Assembly: GCA_032229625.1 (NCBI GenBank)
Contig: JAVTVZ010000087.1
Coordinates: forward strand, 4,347 to 68,346
Source: Kineosphaera sp032229625
GTDB lineage: Bacteria; Actinomycetota; Actinomycetes; Actinomycetales; Dermatophilaceae
Length of the DNA stretch: 64,000 nt
Reading direction: 5' to 3'
Part shown: positions 53,798 to 63,531 of the stretch, piece by piece
Numbering within the stretch: position 1 is the first letter of the stretch
Layout of the letters: each line of letters starts with the position of its first letter
Notes under the pieces: generated by a model
Databases searched by the model: none
What the model was told of the DNA's origin: nothing
The model's input: only the letters and a program-made list of their open reading frames with translations
Translations under genes and position numbers: made by a program

Positions 53798-53820
53798 GCC
53801 GCAGGTCGATGACCTGCGGC
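53798..53820 (-). terminator. Terminator of tRNA-Leu
   Basis: Perfect 10-bp stem GCCGCAGGTC/GACCTGCGGC with a 3-nt loop, 9 nt past the tRNA 3' end on the minus strand. Confidence 0.7.
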
Positions 53821-53829
53821 CGTGATGTG

Positions 53830-53914
53830 TGTCCGGAGGGGGACTTGAACCCCCACGCCCGATAAAGGGCACTAGCACCTCAAGCTAGCGCGTCTGCCAT
53901 TCCGCCACCCGGAC
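53830..53914 (-). tRNA. tRNA-Leu (GAG)
   Basis: 85 nt. Acceptor arms GTCCGGG and TCCGGAC pair (one G-U) with discriminator A; D-arm from GGCGGAATGG; anticodon loop CTTGAGG gives GAG; a long variable arm typical of Leu (GCCCTTTATCGGGC); T-arm GGGGGTTCAAGTCCCCC. CCA is not encoded (the next bases are CAC). Confidence 0.95.
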
Positions 53915-54307
53915 AGGTGATCGACCGCGGCTCTGCGTGGCGTCACTGTCGACCGAGATCGATGACCGGCAACCGGTCGATCGGGACAGTGCCGCGGCGC
54001 GGAAAACTGCGGCCGGCAACGACATGGAACATTAGCACGCACCCCCGGTGACAAGCGAAATCCGGTGCCGGGCCGGGCGGGCCGGCGGCGCGCGGCGGAC
54101 ACCCCGACCGGTGCGGGCTCGTTAGAGTGGCCAGACCTCCGCGTCGCCGCGCCGGGCACCGGTCCGGGTGGGGCGGCCGGGCCCGTGGCTCACGGTCTCG
54201 GCCGCAGCACGCCGTCGCCGCGACGCCGTCGGTCAGCACGCCGCCGGTCAGCACACCGTCGGCCACCACGTCATCGCCCAGCAGGCCACCAGCAGGAAGG
54301 CGCACGC
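53915..54307. other. Region between tRNA-Leu and galE, no gene
   Basis: About 390 bp. On the tRNA strand a TAATGT box (54029-54034) with TTGTCA 14 bp further upstream may be the tRNA promoter, but the spacing is short. On the galE strand a TTAGAGT (54122-54128) box is visible. The last 90 bp before galE have GTCAGCAC-type repeats. No convincing ORF. Confidence 0.5.
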
Positions 54308-55257
54308 ATGAAGCTCGTCGTCACCGGAGGCGCCGGATACATCGGCTCGGTCGTCACCTCGCAACTACTGGACGCAGGGCACGAGGTGAGCGTCGTCGAC
54401 GACCTGTCGACCGGTCATCGCGACGCGGTGCCGGCCGGTGCGGACTTCCGGCAGGCCAGGATCCACGACGCGGCCGACTTCCTGAGCCCCGACGTCGACG
54501 GGGTGCTGCACTTCGCGGCGAAGTCGCTCGTCGGGGAGTCGGTCGAGCGGCCCGAGCTCTACTGGGAGAACAACGTCGTCGGCTCCTACCGGCTGCTCGA
54601 GGCCGTCCGGGCCGCCGGGATCCCGCGGTTCGTCTTCTCATCCACGGCCGCCTGCTACGGCGAGCCGGAGGTCTCCCCCATCACCGAGGACACGACGCCC
54701 GCGCCGATCAACCCCTACGGGCACAGCAAGTTCGCCGTCGACATGATGCTCACCGGCTACGCGGCGGCCCATGGCCTGGGTGCGACCTCGCTGCGCTACT
54801 TCAACGTCGGCGGGGCGCGGGGGCAGTACGGCGAGCGGCACGCCATCGAGACCCACCTCATCCCCAACCTGCTCAAGGTGCCGGCGGGGCAGCGCGAGCG
54901 GGCGGCGATCTTCGGGACCGACTATGCGACGCCCGACGGCACGGCCGTGCGTGACTACCTGCACGTCGTCGACCTCGGCCGCGCGCACCTGCTCGCGGTG
55001 GAGTCCAGCGAGCCCGGGCGGCACCGCGTCTTCAACCTCGGCAGCGGCTCGGGGTATTCGGTGCGCGAGGTCCTCGACGCCTGCCGTCGGGCCACCGGCC
55101 ACGAGCTGCCCGCCGACGAGCACCCGCGGCGCCCGGGCGACCCGACGACGCTCGTGGCGAGTTCGGCGCGCGCGAAGGCGCAGCTGGGCTGGGAGCCCGA
55201 GCTCGGGCTCGACCGCATCGTCGCCGACGCGTGGGACTTCATGCAGCGGAACGCGTC

Positions 55258-55261
<4 letters not shown>
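54308..55261 (+). CDS. galE: UDP-glucose 4-epimerase
   Basis: 317 aa SDR enzyme of the Leloir pathway. NAD motif GGAGYIG near the N-terminus, FSSTAACYGEP and the catalytic YGHSK, then SLRYFNVGGA and FGTDYATPDGTAVRDYLHV, which is the galactose-epimerase signature. ATG at 54308 with GGAAGG about 7 nt upstream. Its stop overlaps the galK GTG (GTGA), so both are co-translated. Confidence 0.95.
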
Positions 55262-56493
<1,232 letters not shown>

Positions 56494-56520
56494 GGCGCAC
56501 CACGCGCTCTCGCGGCCCGC

Positions 56521-56889
56521 TCAGGCAGGACGGCGCAGGCGCAGGGCCACGAGCACCGGGCCACCCCGGCCGGCGGTGCGGGCCGGGCGGCACGAGCCGC
56601 ACCCGGCGCTGCCGTCCGGGCGACCCGAGGCGCAGGTGCCGCAGCCTCCGGAGGGGCAGCCCAGGCTCAGCGCGCGGGCCTCGATCCGCCCGAGCCGCAC
56701 GAGGTGCTCCACCGCGCCCTCGACGACGTCGCGGCTCAGGCCGGTGCGGCGCGCGAGGTCCTCGACCCCGACCGCACCGGCCTCGAAGGCGCTCAGCACC
56801 CGGCGCAGCGGGCCCTCGTCCGCGGGCGGTCGATCGGCGGCGCGGGTGCCCTGAGCGCAGGGGCCCGCCGCAGCGGCGGAGGTGGCCAC
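56521..56889 (-). CDS. FeoC-like winged-helix Fe-S protein
   Basis: 122 aa from the GTG at 56889, directly after feoB. Winged-helix domain at about 27-68 (LRRVLSAFEAGAVGVEDLARRTGLSRDVV); a Cys-rich end with CPSGGCGTC and CGSC. FeoC-type proteins in other bacteria hold an oxygen-sensitive Fe-S cluster and stabilise FeoB. The six Cys suggest a cluster or zinc site. Confidence 0.82.
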   Translation of the reverse strand: MATSAAAAGPCAQGTRAADRPPADEGPLRRVLSAFEAGAVGVEDLARRTGLSRDVVEGAVEHLVRLGRIEARALSLGCPSGGCGTCASGRPDGSAGCGSCRPARTAGRGGPVLVALRLRRPA

Positions 56890-56890
56890 G

Positions 56891-59014
56891 TCAGCCCCCG
56901 ATCCGGCTGGCGACCTGGAAGACGAGGACGGCGAGCACGTAGGCCGTGCCGAGCTGCACGGCGATGCCGAAGGCCGTCCAGCGCCAGCCGATCTCGCGGT
57001 GCTGAGCCGCCAGCGTCGCGACGCAGGGGGTGTAGGCGAGCAGGAAGACCATGAAGGCCAGCACCGCGGCCACGGCGTGCCCGCCGGAGGAGACCTCGAA
57101 GGCCGACTGGATGTGCCCGGCGAGGGCACCCACGCCGGCGCCACCGTCGGGCTCGGCCACCGCGTAGGTCTGCGCCCACGAGGAGATCACGGCCTCCTTG
57201 GCGACGAAACCGACGATGAGCGCGCTCACCGACTGCCACTGGGCGAAGCCCGCCGGCGCGAAGAGTGGCGCGATGGCCTGCGCGAGCACCCCGTAGACGC
57301 TGTCGACGACGTCGACGGCGCCGAAGCTGCCGCCGGGGTGCGCCGGGATCTGCTGCAGCAGCCACACGAGGGAGACGGTGAGCACGATGATGCCGCCGGC
57401 GGTGCGCAGGAAGCCCTCGAGGCGGGTCCACATCACCGACAGGGTCAGCCGCAGCGTCGGGCGCTGGTAGGGCGGCAGCTGCAGCACGAGCGGATCAGCG
57501 CCCATCGTGCGCCACAACGTCGAGCGCATCGCCATCCCGACGAGCACGACGAGCGCGATCGACACGAGATACATCGCGAAGACGACGGTGCCGGCGTGAT
57601 CGGGGAAGAAGACCGAGGCGAGCATGACGTAGACCGTCAGGCGGGCGCTGCACGAGGTGAACGGCACGAGCAGCGCGACGAGCAGCCGCTGGCGCGAGTC
57701 GCCGAGGATGCGGGTCGCGCTGATGGCCGGGACGTTGCAGCCGAAGCCGACGACCAGCGGCAGGAACGCCTGCCCCGGCAGCCCCAGACGGCGCATGAGC
57801 CGGTCGGTGACCACCGCGGCCCGCGCCATGTAGCCGGAGTCCTCGAGCAGGGCCAGGAGCAGGAACATCAGTGCCATGAGCGGCACGAACGTCAGGAGCA
57901 TGCCGACGCCGGCGATGAGGCCGTCGACGACGAACCCGGCGACGGGGGTGCCGCCCAGCCCGATCGCCGCGAGCAGCGACTGCGCGCCGTCGGTGACCGG
58001 CCCGGTGAAGAAGCCGTCGAGCGCGTCCTGCAGCGGCGCGGCGACCGTCGTCGTGATCTGGAAGACGGCCCACATCACCGCGAGGAAGATCAGCGGCCCG
58101 ATGACCGGCGCGGTGACGACCGCGTCGACGCGGTCGGTCAGGGGCGGCCGCGCGTCGCCGTCGCGGCGCACCGCCGCCTGCACCGCGCCGTCGATCCACG
58201 CGAAACGCGCGTCGGCGGCGGCCAATTCGTCCTGATCCGGCGCGCCGATCCGCGCCGAGCCGGCGCCGGCAGCGGCCGATCCGGCCGATTCGGGGCAGCC
58301 GCAGGCACAGCGCCCCGCGGCGCAGCGGCACCCCGGCCCGGGGCACAGCTGCGTGTCGCCGCGCGATCCCCACGCCCCCAACGTCTGCTCGACCGCGGCC
58401 GCGAGACCCGCCAGACCACCGGAGCGACGCGGGTCCACCGGCACGACGGGGCACCCGACATACCGCTGCAGCGCGGCCGCGTCCAGGTGGACACCGCGGC
58501 GGTCGGCGACGTCGACCATGGTCAGGGCCAGCACCGTCGGCACGTCCTGCTCGAGCAGTTGGGCGACCAGATAGAGGCTGCGCGTCAAGTGCGCGGCGTC
58601 GACCGCGACGACGGCGACGTCGGGCCGGGCCGCGTCGGTGGCCCCGGGCGTCCCGGCGTCCGGACTCGCGGCGGCACGCAGGACGATGTCGCGGGTCAGC
58701 GCCTCGTCCGGGGAGTGCGGGTCGAGGCTGTAGGCGCCGGGCAGGTCGAGCACCGTCCACGGCCGGGGCGCGCCCGAGCGGGTCGGCCACACGCCGCGAC
58801 CGACCTCGACGGTCGTGCCGGGCCAGTTGCCGACGGTGCGACGCGCGCCGGTGATCGCGTTGAAGAGGGTCGACTTGCCGACGTTCGGCGCGCCGAGCAG
58901 CGCGACGACGGGGGCTCCGCTGCCGGCGCCTTCCCCCGGGCCGTCGCCGTGACACGACGGCGCCGAGCGCCCGGCGGCGCCGGGTGCGCCGGCGGCGCGG
59001 ACGGGGCCGCTCAT
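56891..59014 (-). CDS. feoB: Ferrous iron transporter FeoB
   Basis: 707 aa. N-terminal GTPase domain: G1 GAPNVGKS (41-48), G3 DLPGAYS, G4-like TMVD; then about 8-10 membrane helices with the two gate regions (MARAAVVTDRLMRRLGLPG and PFTSCSARLTVY). Between the GTPase and the helices, residues 224-240 hold six Cys (CPGPGCRCAAGRCACGC), which is not common in FeoB. ATGA overlap with feoA. Confidence 0.94.
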   Translation of the reverse strand: MSGPVRAAGAPGAAGRSAPSCHGDGPGEGAGSGAPVVALLGAPNVGKSTLFNAITGARRTVGNWPGTTVEVGRGVWPTRSGAPRPWTVLDLPGAYSLDPHSPDEALTRDIVLRAAASPDAGTPGATDAARPDVAVVAVDAAHLTRSLYLVAQLLEQDVPTVLALTMVDVADRRGVHLDAAALQRYVGCPVVPVDPRRSGGLAGLAAAVEQTLGAWGSRGDTQLCPGPGCRCAAGRCACGCPESAGSAAAGAGSARIGAPDQDELAAADARFAWIDGAVQAAVRRDGDARPPLTDRVDAVVTAPVIGPLIFLAVMWAVFQITTTVAAPLQDALDGFFTGPVTDGAQSLLAAIGLGGTPVAGFVVDGLIAGVGMLLTFVPLMALMFLLLALLEDSGYMARAAVVTDRLMRRLGLPGQAFLPLVVGFGCNVPAISATRILGDSRQRLLVALLVPFTSCSARLTVYVMLASVFFPDHAGTVVFAMYLVSIALVVLVGMAMRSTLWRTMGADPLVLQLPPYQRPTLRLTLSVMWTRLEGFLRTAGGIIVLTVSLVWLLQQIPAHPGGSFGAVDVVDSVYGVLAQAIAPLFAPAGFAQWQSVSALIVGFVAKEAVISSWAQTYAVAEPDGGAGVGALAGHIQSAFEVSSGGHAVAAVLAFMVFLLAYTPCVATLAAQHREIGWRWTAFGIAVQLGTAYVLAVLVFQVASRIGG

Positions 59015-59355
59015 GCCGAGAGTCGGGCAGGCGCCAGAGCCGGCACCGCGGCGGCGTCGGACGACGGCAGCCGGAGGCGGCCCGCCTCGAGCACACCCGG
59101 GTCGTCCACACCCGGGTCGTCCACACCCGGGTCGTCCACGGTGATCACGTGGGCGACCTCGGCGTCGATCGCGACCCGCGCCCCGCCGACCTCGACGATG
59201 AGCCCGCCGCCACTGGTGCGCGAGAGCACCTGCAGGGTCGCGGCAGGACGCAACCCGAGCTCCGCGAGGCGCCGCTGCGCCGACCCGCCGAGGGCGACGT
59301 CGCGGCAGCGGGCTACGGAGTGTTTCGGGAGCGCGCGCAGGACGGTGGTCGTCAT
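59011..59355 (-). CDS. feoA: FeoA iron transport accessory protein
   Basis: 114 aa, an SH3-like FeoA domain (about 14-75: AELGLRPAATLQVLSRTSGGGLIVEVGGARVAIDAEVAHVI) and a tail with three VDDPG repeats (15-bp units, 59092-59136). It regulates FeoB. ATG at 59355 is 7 nt after a TACAGT box (59363-59368), which fits a leaderless transcript. Confidence 0.92.
   Translation of the reverse strand: MTTTVLRALPKHSVARCRDVALGGSAQRRLAELGLRPAATLQVLSRTSGGGLIVEVGGARVAIDAEVAHVITVDDPGVDDPGVDDPGVLEAGRLRLPSSDAAAVPALAPARLSA
59092..59136. repeat. Three perfect 15-bp repeats in feoA
   Basis: CACACCCGGGTCGTC three times, encoding VDDPG units in the FeoA tail. Confidence 0.9.
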
Positions 59356-59380
59356 GCCTGAGACTGTAGACCTGCGGCCA

Positions 59381-59396
59381 GCAAAGGCTCCCCTTA
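59381..59396 (-). promoter_or_regulatory. Candidate IdeR/DtxR-type operator of feoABC
   Basis: AAGG-CTCC-CCTT is a palindrome with the same 4-4-4 layout as the IdeR/DtxR core TAGG-N4-CCTA. It lies just upstream of the feoA -10, where a repressor would block RNA polymerase. Confidence 0.4.
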
Positions 59397-59502
59397 CTTT
59401 GGTCCTGAGCGCGCCTACGCCCCCAGGTCAGGACCAACGTCCCGCAGGCACGGTCCGTCACTCCACGGTCTCGCACGCCACGGTCCGTCACGCCACAGTC
59501 CG

Positions 59503-61758
59503 TCACGGTCGTCGGTGCACGAGCAGCGGGAGGACGTCGAGCGCTCCGGCGCGGAGCAGGGCGCGGGCCGCGACGGTGACGGACCAGCCCGAGCTGCTCG
59601 CGTCGACGACGAGCAGCACGGCGCGGCCCGCGACGGCGGCGGCGACCTGCTCCGGCGGCTGCAACACCTCGAGCCAGCGAGCGACCTGGGCCGCGCCGGC
59701 GAGCTCTCGGTCGGCCTCGACGGCCGCGCTGCCCTCGCCCGGCCGCCACGTCACGTGCGGCAGGCGGCCGACCTGCCCGAGGTGCGCGGCGACCCCGGCG
59801 GCGACCTGCGCGAGGCCGGCGGCGGCGAGGTCGACGACGACCTCGGGTCGCTGCGACCACTGCGCCCGCCACGCGACGAGGGCGCGCACGGCCGCCTCGG
59901 TGAGCTCGGGCGGCGGGGGCGCGTCACGGGTCAGGCAGCCGGCGCGGGCGTCGGCCCACTCCGGGGCGTCGGCGTGCACGAGCACCCGCCCGGGCGAGGC
60001 CAGCTCGGCGGCGGTGATCCGCCCCCGCAGCCCGCTGACCCCGCCGGGCCACATCTTGCGCGGGTCGAGGACGAGCTGCTGCCCGCGCAACACGCCCGCG
60101 ACCGTCGCCGCCACCTGGGGTGACGGCTCGGGCGCCCACCCCGCCGGCAACGCCCCCGTGCAGACGCTGCACCGGCCGCAGGGGCCCGCGTCGGGGTCGT
60201 CGAGCGACGTCGCGAGCAGCTCCATGAGGCACGAGCGACCCGCGAGGTAGTCCGTCATGATCGCCGCCTCGCGCCGCCGCCCCGCGAGGATGCCGTCGTA
60301 GTGCGCCGCGTCGTAGTGCCACGAGGCGCCGGTGGCGACCCAGCCGTCGAGCTCGCGCGCGACGACCCGCTCGACGGCGAGTTGCTTGAGCATGAGCTCG
60401 ACGCGGCCGCGGCGGACCCCGGTGGCCGCCTCGAGCGCGACGACGGACTGCGCCCCGGGCGCCTCGCCCAGCGCGCGCAGGATCTGCTCGCACTGCGCGG
60501 GGTCGGGCAGCGTCGACGTCGCGTAGTACTCCCACACCCCGTGATCGGAGCCCGAGGGCAGCACGGCGACCGCCGCGTGGTCGATGCCGCGGCCCGCGCG
60601 ACCGACCTGCTGGTAATAGGCGACCGGCGAGGGCGGCGCCCCGACGTGCACGACGAAGCCGAGGTCGGGCTTGTCGTAGCCCATGCCGAGCGCCGACGTC
60701 GCGACGAGCGCCTTGAGCGCGTTGTCGCGCAGCGCGTCTTCGAGCCGCTCGCGATCCTCCATCGCCAGCCCGCCGGAATACGCCGCGACCGGATAGTCCT
60801 CGCCGTGGACGGCGCGGATCGCCTCGACGAGCCGCTCGGTGTCCGCGACCGTGAGCATGTAGATGATCCCCGAGCCCGGCAGTCGCGGCAGGTGCTCGGC
60901 GACCCACGCGTAGCGCTCCAGGGGGCCCATCGGCGGCACGACGGCCAACTGCAGCGAGGCGCGCGACAGGGGCCCGCGCAGCACGAGGGTGGCGTCGCCG
61001 AGCTGGGCCGCGACGTCGGCGGTGACCCGGGCATTGGCGGTCGCGGTCGTCGCCAGCACCGGGGTCTGCGGGTTGAGCTCGCGCAGCACGTCGGCGACGC
61101 GTCGGTAGTCCGGACGGAAGTCGTGCCCCCAGTCCGAGACCGCGTGCGCCTCGTCGACGACGAGGAGCCCGAGCCGGCCCGCGAGGTGATCGAGCACCCG
61201 CCGCCCGAAGCCGGGATTGGCGAGCCGCTCCGGGGAGACGAGCAGCACGTCGACCTCGTCGGCGCGCAGCGACTCCTCGATCGCCGACCAGTCGCCGACG
61301 TTGCCGGAGTTGACCGTCACCGCCGTCAGCCCCGCCCGTCGGGCCGCGGCCACCTGGTCGCGCATGAGGGCCAGGAGCGGCGACACGACCAGGGTCGGTC
61401 CGCGCCCGCGGGCCCGGTGCAGGGCGGTCGCCACCCAGTAGACAGCCGACTTGCCCCAGCCGGTCGCCTGGACGACCAGGGCGCGCGACCCCGGCTCCAT
61501 GAGGGCCGCGACCGCCCGCTCCTGGTCCGGGCGCAGCCGGGCCGCCGGACCGGCGAGCTCGTGCAGCACCCGATCGGCGATGACGCGCTGGTCGGGGGTC
61601 AGCAGCGAGCCTGCGGCCACGGGGTCTGCCGACCCGACGGGGCCATCGGCGCGGCCCTGGCCCTGCGAGCGGTCGTCAGTGGCATCGGTGTCGGGATTCG
61701 CGTCTGGATCGGTGTCGGGATCGGCTTCGGGATCGGTGTCGGCAGGCGTCGAGGTCAC
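59503..61758 (-). CDS. RecQ-family ATP-dependent DNA helicase with C-terminal phosphoribosyltransferase-like domain
   Basis: 751 aa, GTG at 61758. Asp-rich disordered N-terminus (15-40). Walker A ATGWGKS (98-104), DEAH (202-205), and GRAGRGI-type motif VI; the Zn region CLMELL...CGRCSVC is at about 510-535. No HRDC domain. The last ~35 residues from about 717 (VLLVVDASSSGWSVTVAARALLRAGA) resemble the PRPP-binding loop of phosphoribosyltransferases (VDD-x-x-TTG-x-T) but with SSSGWS for the loop; a degenerate domain of ~120 residues. 6 nt after a damage-type promoter. Confidence 0.88.
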   Translation of the reverse strand: MTSTPADTDPEADPDTDPDANPDTDATDDRSQGQGRADGPVGSADPVAAGSLLTPDQRVIADRVLHELAGPAARLRPDQERAVAALMEPGSRALVVQATGWGKSAVYWVATALHRARGRGPTLVVSPLLALMRDQVAAARRAGLTAVTVNSGNVGDWSAIEESLRADEVDVLLVSPERLANPGFGRRVLDHLAGRLGLLVVDEAHAVSDWGHDFRPDYRRVADVLRELNPQTPVLATTATANARVTADVAAQLGDATLVLRGPLSRASLQLAVVPPMGPLERYAWVAEHLPRLPGSGIIYMLTVADTERLVEAIRAVHGEDYPVAAYSGGLAMEDRERLEDALRDNALKALVATSALGMGYDKPDLGFVVHVGAPPSPVAYYQQVGRAGRGIDHAAVAVLPSGSDHGVWEYYATSTLPDPAQCEQILRALGEAPGAQSVVALEAATGVRRGRVELMLKQLAVERVVARELDGWVATGASWHYDAAHYDGILAGRRREAAIMTDYLAGRSCLMELLATSLDDPDAGPCGRCSVCTGALPAGWAPEPSPQVAATVAGVLRGQQLVLDPRKMWPGGVSGLRGRITAAELASPGRVLVHADAPEWADARAGCLTRDAPPPPELTEAAVRALVAWRAQWSQRPEVVVDLAAAGLAQVAAGVAAHLGQVGRLPHVTWRPGEGSAAVEADRELAGAAQVARWLEVLQPPEQVAAAVAGRAVLLVVDASSSGWSVTVAARALLRAGALDVLPLLVHRRP

Positions 61759-61764
61759 GCGGCC

Positions 61765-61787
61765 ACGCTAGACGCGAGCACCGACAG
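61765..61787 (-). promoter_or_regulatory. PafBC/RecA-NDp-type promoter of the RecQ-like gene
   Basis: Minus strand: CTGTCGGTG (61779-61787, 8/9), 8-bp spacer, TAGCGT (61765-61770), 6 nt to the GTG at 61758. Confidence 0.6.
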
Positions 61788-61863
61788 GATTGGCGCCACG
61801 ACCGCCTCCTGCGCGACAGTGCAGGTCAGCGCTCCGCACGGTCGCACCCGCGGCTCGTGACGG

Positions 61864-62619
61864 TCAGTCCAGGCCCTTCGCCGCGCGGCGCGCCGCGACG
61901 TCGGCGGCCTCGAGGCGCGCGGCCTCCTGCCGCGTCGGGGCGCTGCCCCCCAGTCGCGCCGGCTGGTAGATGAGCTCGGCCGGCGGCATCGCGGGGTAGG
62001 CGGCCTGGGCGGCGTCGAGCAGCCCGGTCATCTCCTGCCGCAGCTGCGACTCGATGTCGTCGGGCTTGGCCCGGCGGTCGGCGACGATCGGGGCGCCGGC
62101 GCTGATCGTGATGGGGATCCCCGTGCGGCCCAGGCGCTTCGGGCGGCCCTTGGTCCAGACGCGCTGGGACCCCCAGAGCACGACGGGCAGGATCGGCACC
62201 CGCGCGGCCTGGGCCATGCGGATCGCGCCGGACTTGAATTCCTTGAGCTCGAAGGAGCGCGAGATCGTGGCCTCGGGGAAGACGCCGACGAGCTCGCCGG
62301 CCTTGAGCGCGCTCAGCGCGGCGCGGAACGACGCGCCGCCGGAGTCCCGGTCCACCGGGATGTGCTTCATGCCGCGCATCAGCGGACCGGCGACCGGGTG
62401 CTCGAAGATCGTGTCCTTGCACATGAAGCGGATGACGCGGCCCTGCGGGCGGGCGACGAGCCCGGCATACGCGAAGTCCAGATACGACAGGTGATTCATG
62501 ACGACGACGCCGCCGCCCTCGCGCGGGATGTTCGCCGACCCCGTGACCGTGAACTTCAGCCCCTCGAGGGCGAAGAGGGTGCGGGCGAACCCGATGACGG
62601 GGGTGTAGACCGGCTCCAT
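61864..62619 (-). CDS. 1-acyl-sn-glycerol-3-phosphate acyltransferase family protein
   Basis: 251 aa PlsC-type enzyme. NHLSYLD (acyltransferase NHx4D box), KDTIFEHPVAGPLMRGMKHIPVDR, FPEAT and PILPVVLWGSQRVW are the family blocks. Transfers an acyl chain in phospholipid synthesis; a role with glycolipids is also possible. ATG at 62619 follows TACGCT by 7 nt. Divergent from the HipA-like gene. Confidence 0.88.
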   Translation of the reverse strand: MEPVYTPVIGFARTLFALEGLKFTVTGSANIPREGGGVVVMNHLSYLDFAYAGLVARPQGRVIRFMCKDTIFEHPVAGPLMRGMKHIPVDRDSGGASFRAALSALKAGELVGVFPEATISRSFELKEFKSGAIRMAQAARVPILPVVLWGSQRVWTKGRPKRLGRTGIPITISAGAPIVADRRAKPDDIESQLRQEMTGLLDAAQAAYPAMPPAELIYQPARLGGSAPTRQEAARLEAADVAARRAAKGLD

Positions 62620-62706
62620 GGGGGCGAGCGTAGCCGGGCCACGCCCGTCGGCCCGACGTCGCAAGTCACCGGAGACCGGCGCGGTCGCTCGCCTACAGTG
62701 GCGGGC

Positions 62707-63531
62707 GTGACCTCACCCGACGCGACCCCCGGCGCGACCCGCGCCGCCACACACGAGACCGCGTCGCTGCGCCACGTCACCGGCACCCGCTATGTCTCGC
62801 CCTTCCGCGAGGGGGGATCGCTGCCCGGGCTCGTCGAGGCCGACGACGACGGCATGTATGTCGTGAAGTTCGCGGGCGCGGGCCAGGGCGTCAAGGTGCT
62901 GGTCGCCGAGGTGATCGTCGGCGAGCTGGGGCGCGCCCTGGGGCTGCGGGTGCCCGACCTGGTGACCGTCGACCTGCCGCCGGCGGTCGCGAAGTACGAG
63001 GCCGACGAGGAGGTGCAGGACCTGCTCACCGCGTCCCCCGGCACGAACCTGGGCCTGGACTACCTGCCCGGGGCGTTCGCCTATGACGGCTCGCGCCCGG
63101 CACCGGGCGACGAGGCCGCCGCGATCGTGTGGCTCGACGCGCTGACCGCCAACGTCGACCGCACGTGGGACAACCCCAATCTGCTGACGTGGCACCGCGA
63201 CACGTGGCTCATCGACCACGGCGCGGCCCTCTACTTCCACCATGCCTGGCCGTCGCGCGCGCCCGATCCGGCGCGTTTTGCCGCGCAGCGCTTCGACGCG
63301 AGCCGGCACGTGCTCGCCGGGGTCGCGACGGGTCTGCCCGGCCGGCACGACGCTCTCGCCGCCACCCTCGACGACGCGACCCTGACCCGCGTCGTCGACC
63401 TCGTGCCCGACGCCTGGCTCGAGCCGACGGCGACCCTGACGACGCCGGCCCAGCTGCGCGCCGCCTACGTCGAGCATCTGCGGGCGCGCCTGGACTCCCC
63501 CGCCGCCTGGCTGCCCGGGGCGGACTCGTGA
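62707..63531 (+). CDS. HipA-like kinase-fold protein
   Basis: 274 aa, GTG start at 62707, 7 nt after TACAGT (62694-62699). The pattern YVVKFAGAGQGVKVLVAEVIVGELGRALGL (ATP-binding Lys) and WLDALTANVDRTWDNPNLL, WLIDHGAALYFHH resemble the catalytic (D-x-x-x-x-N) and metal (D-H-G) motifs of HipA/PI-kinase folds. It is not in an operon with a HipB antitoxin; instead the next gene is a DUF3037 protein and the two are overlapping (GTGA). Confidence 0.82.
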   Translation: MTSPDATPGATRAATHETASLRHVTGTRYVSPFREGGSLPGLVEADDDGMYVVKFAGAGQGVKVLVAEVIVGELGRALGLRVPDLVTVDLPPAVAKYEADEEVQDLLTASPGTNLGLDYLPGAFAYDGSRPAPGDEAAAIVWLDALTANVDRTWDNPNLLTWHRDTWLIDHGAALYFHHAWPSRAPDPARFAAQRFDASRHVLAGVATGLPGRHDALAATLDDATLTRVVDLVPDAWLEPTATLTTPAQLRAAYVEHLRARLDSPAAWLPGADS

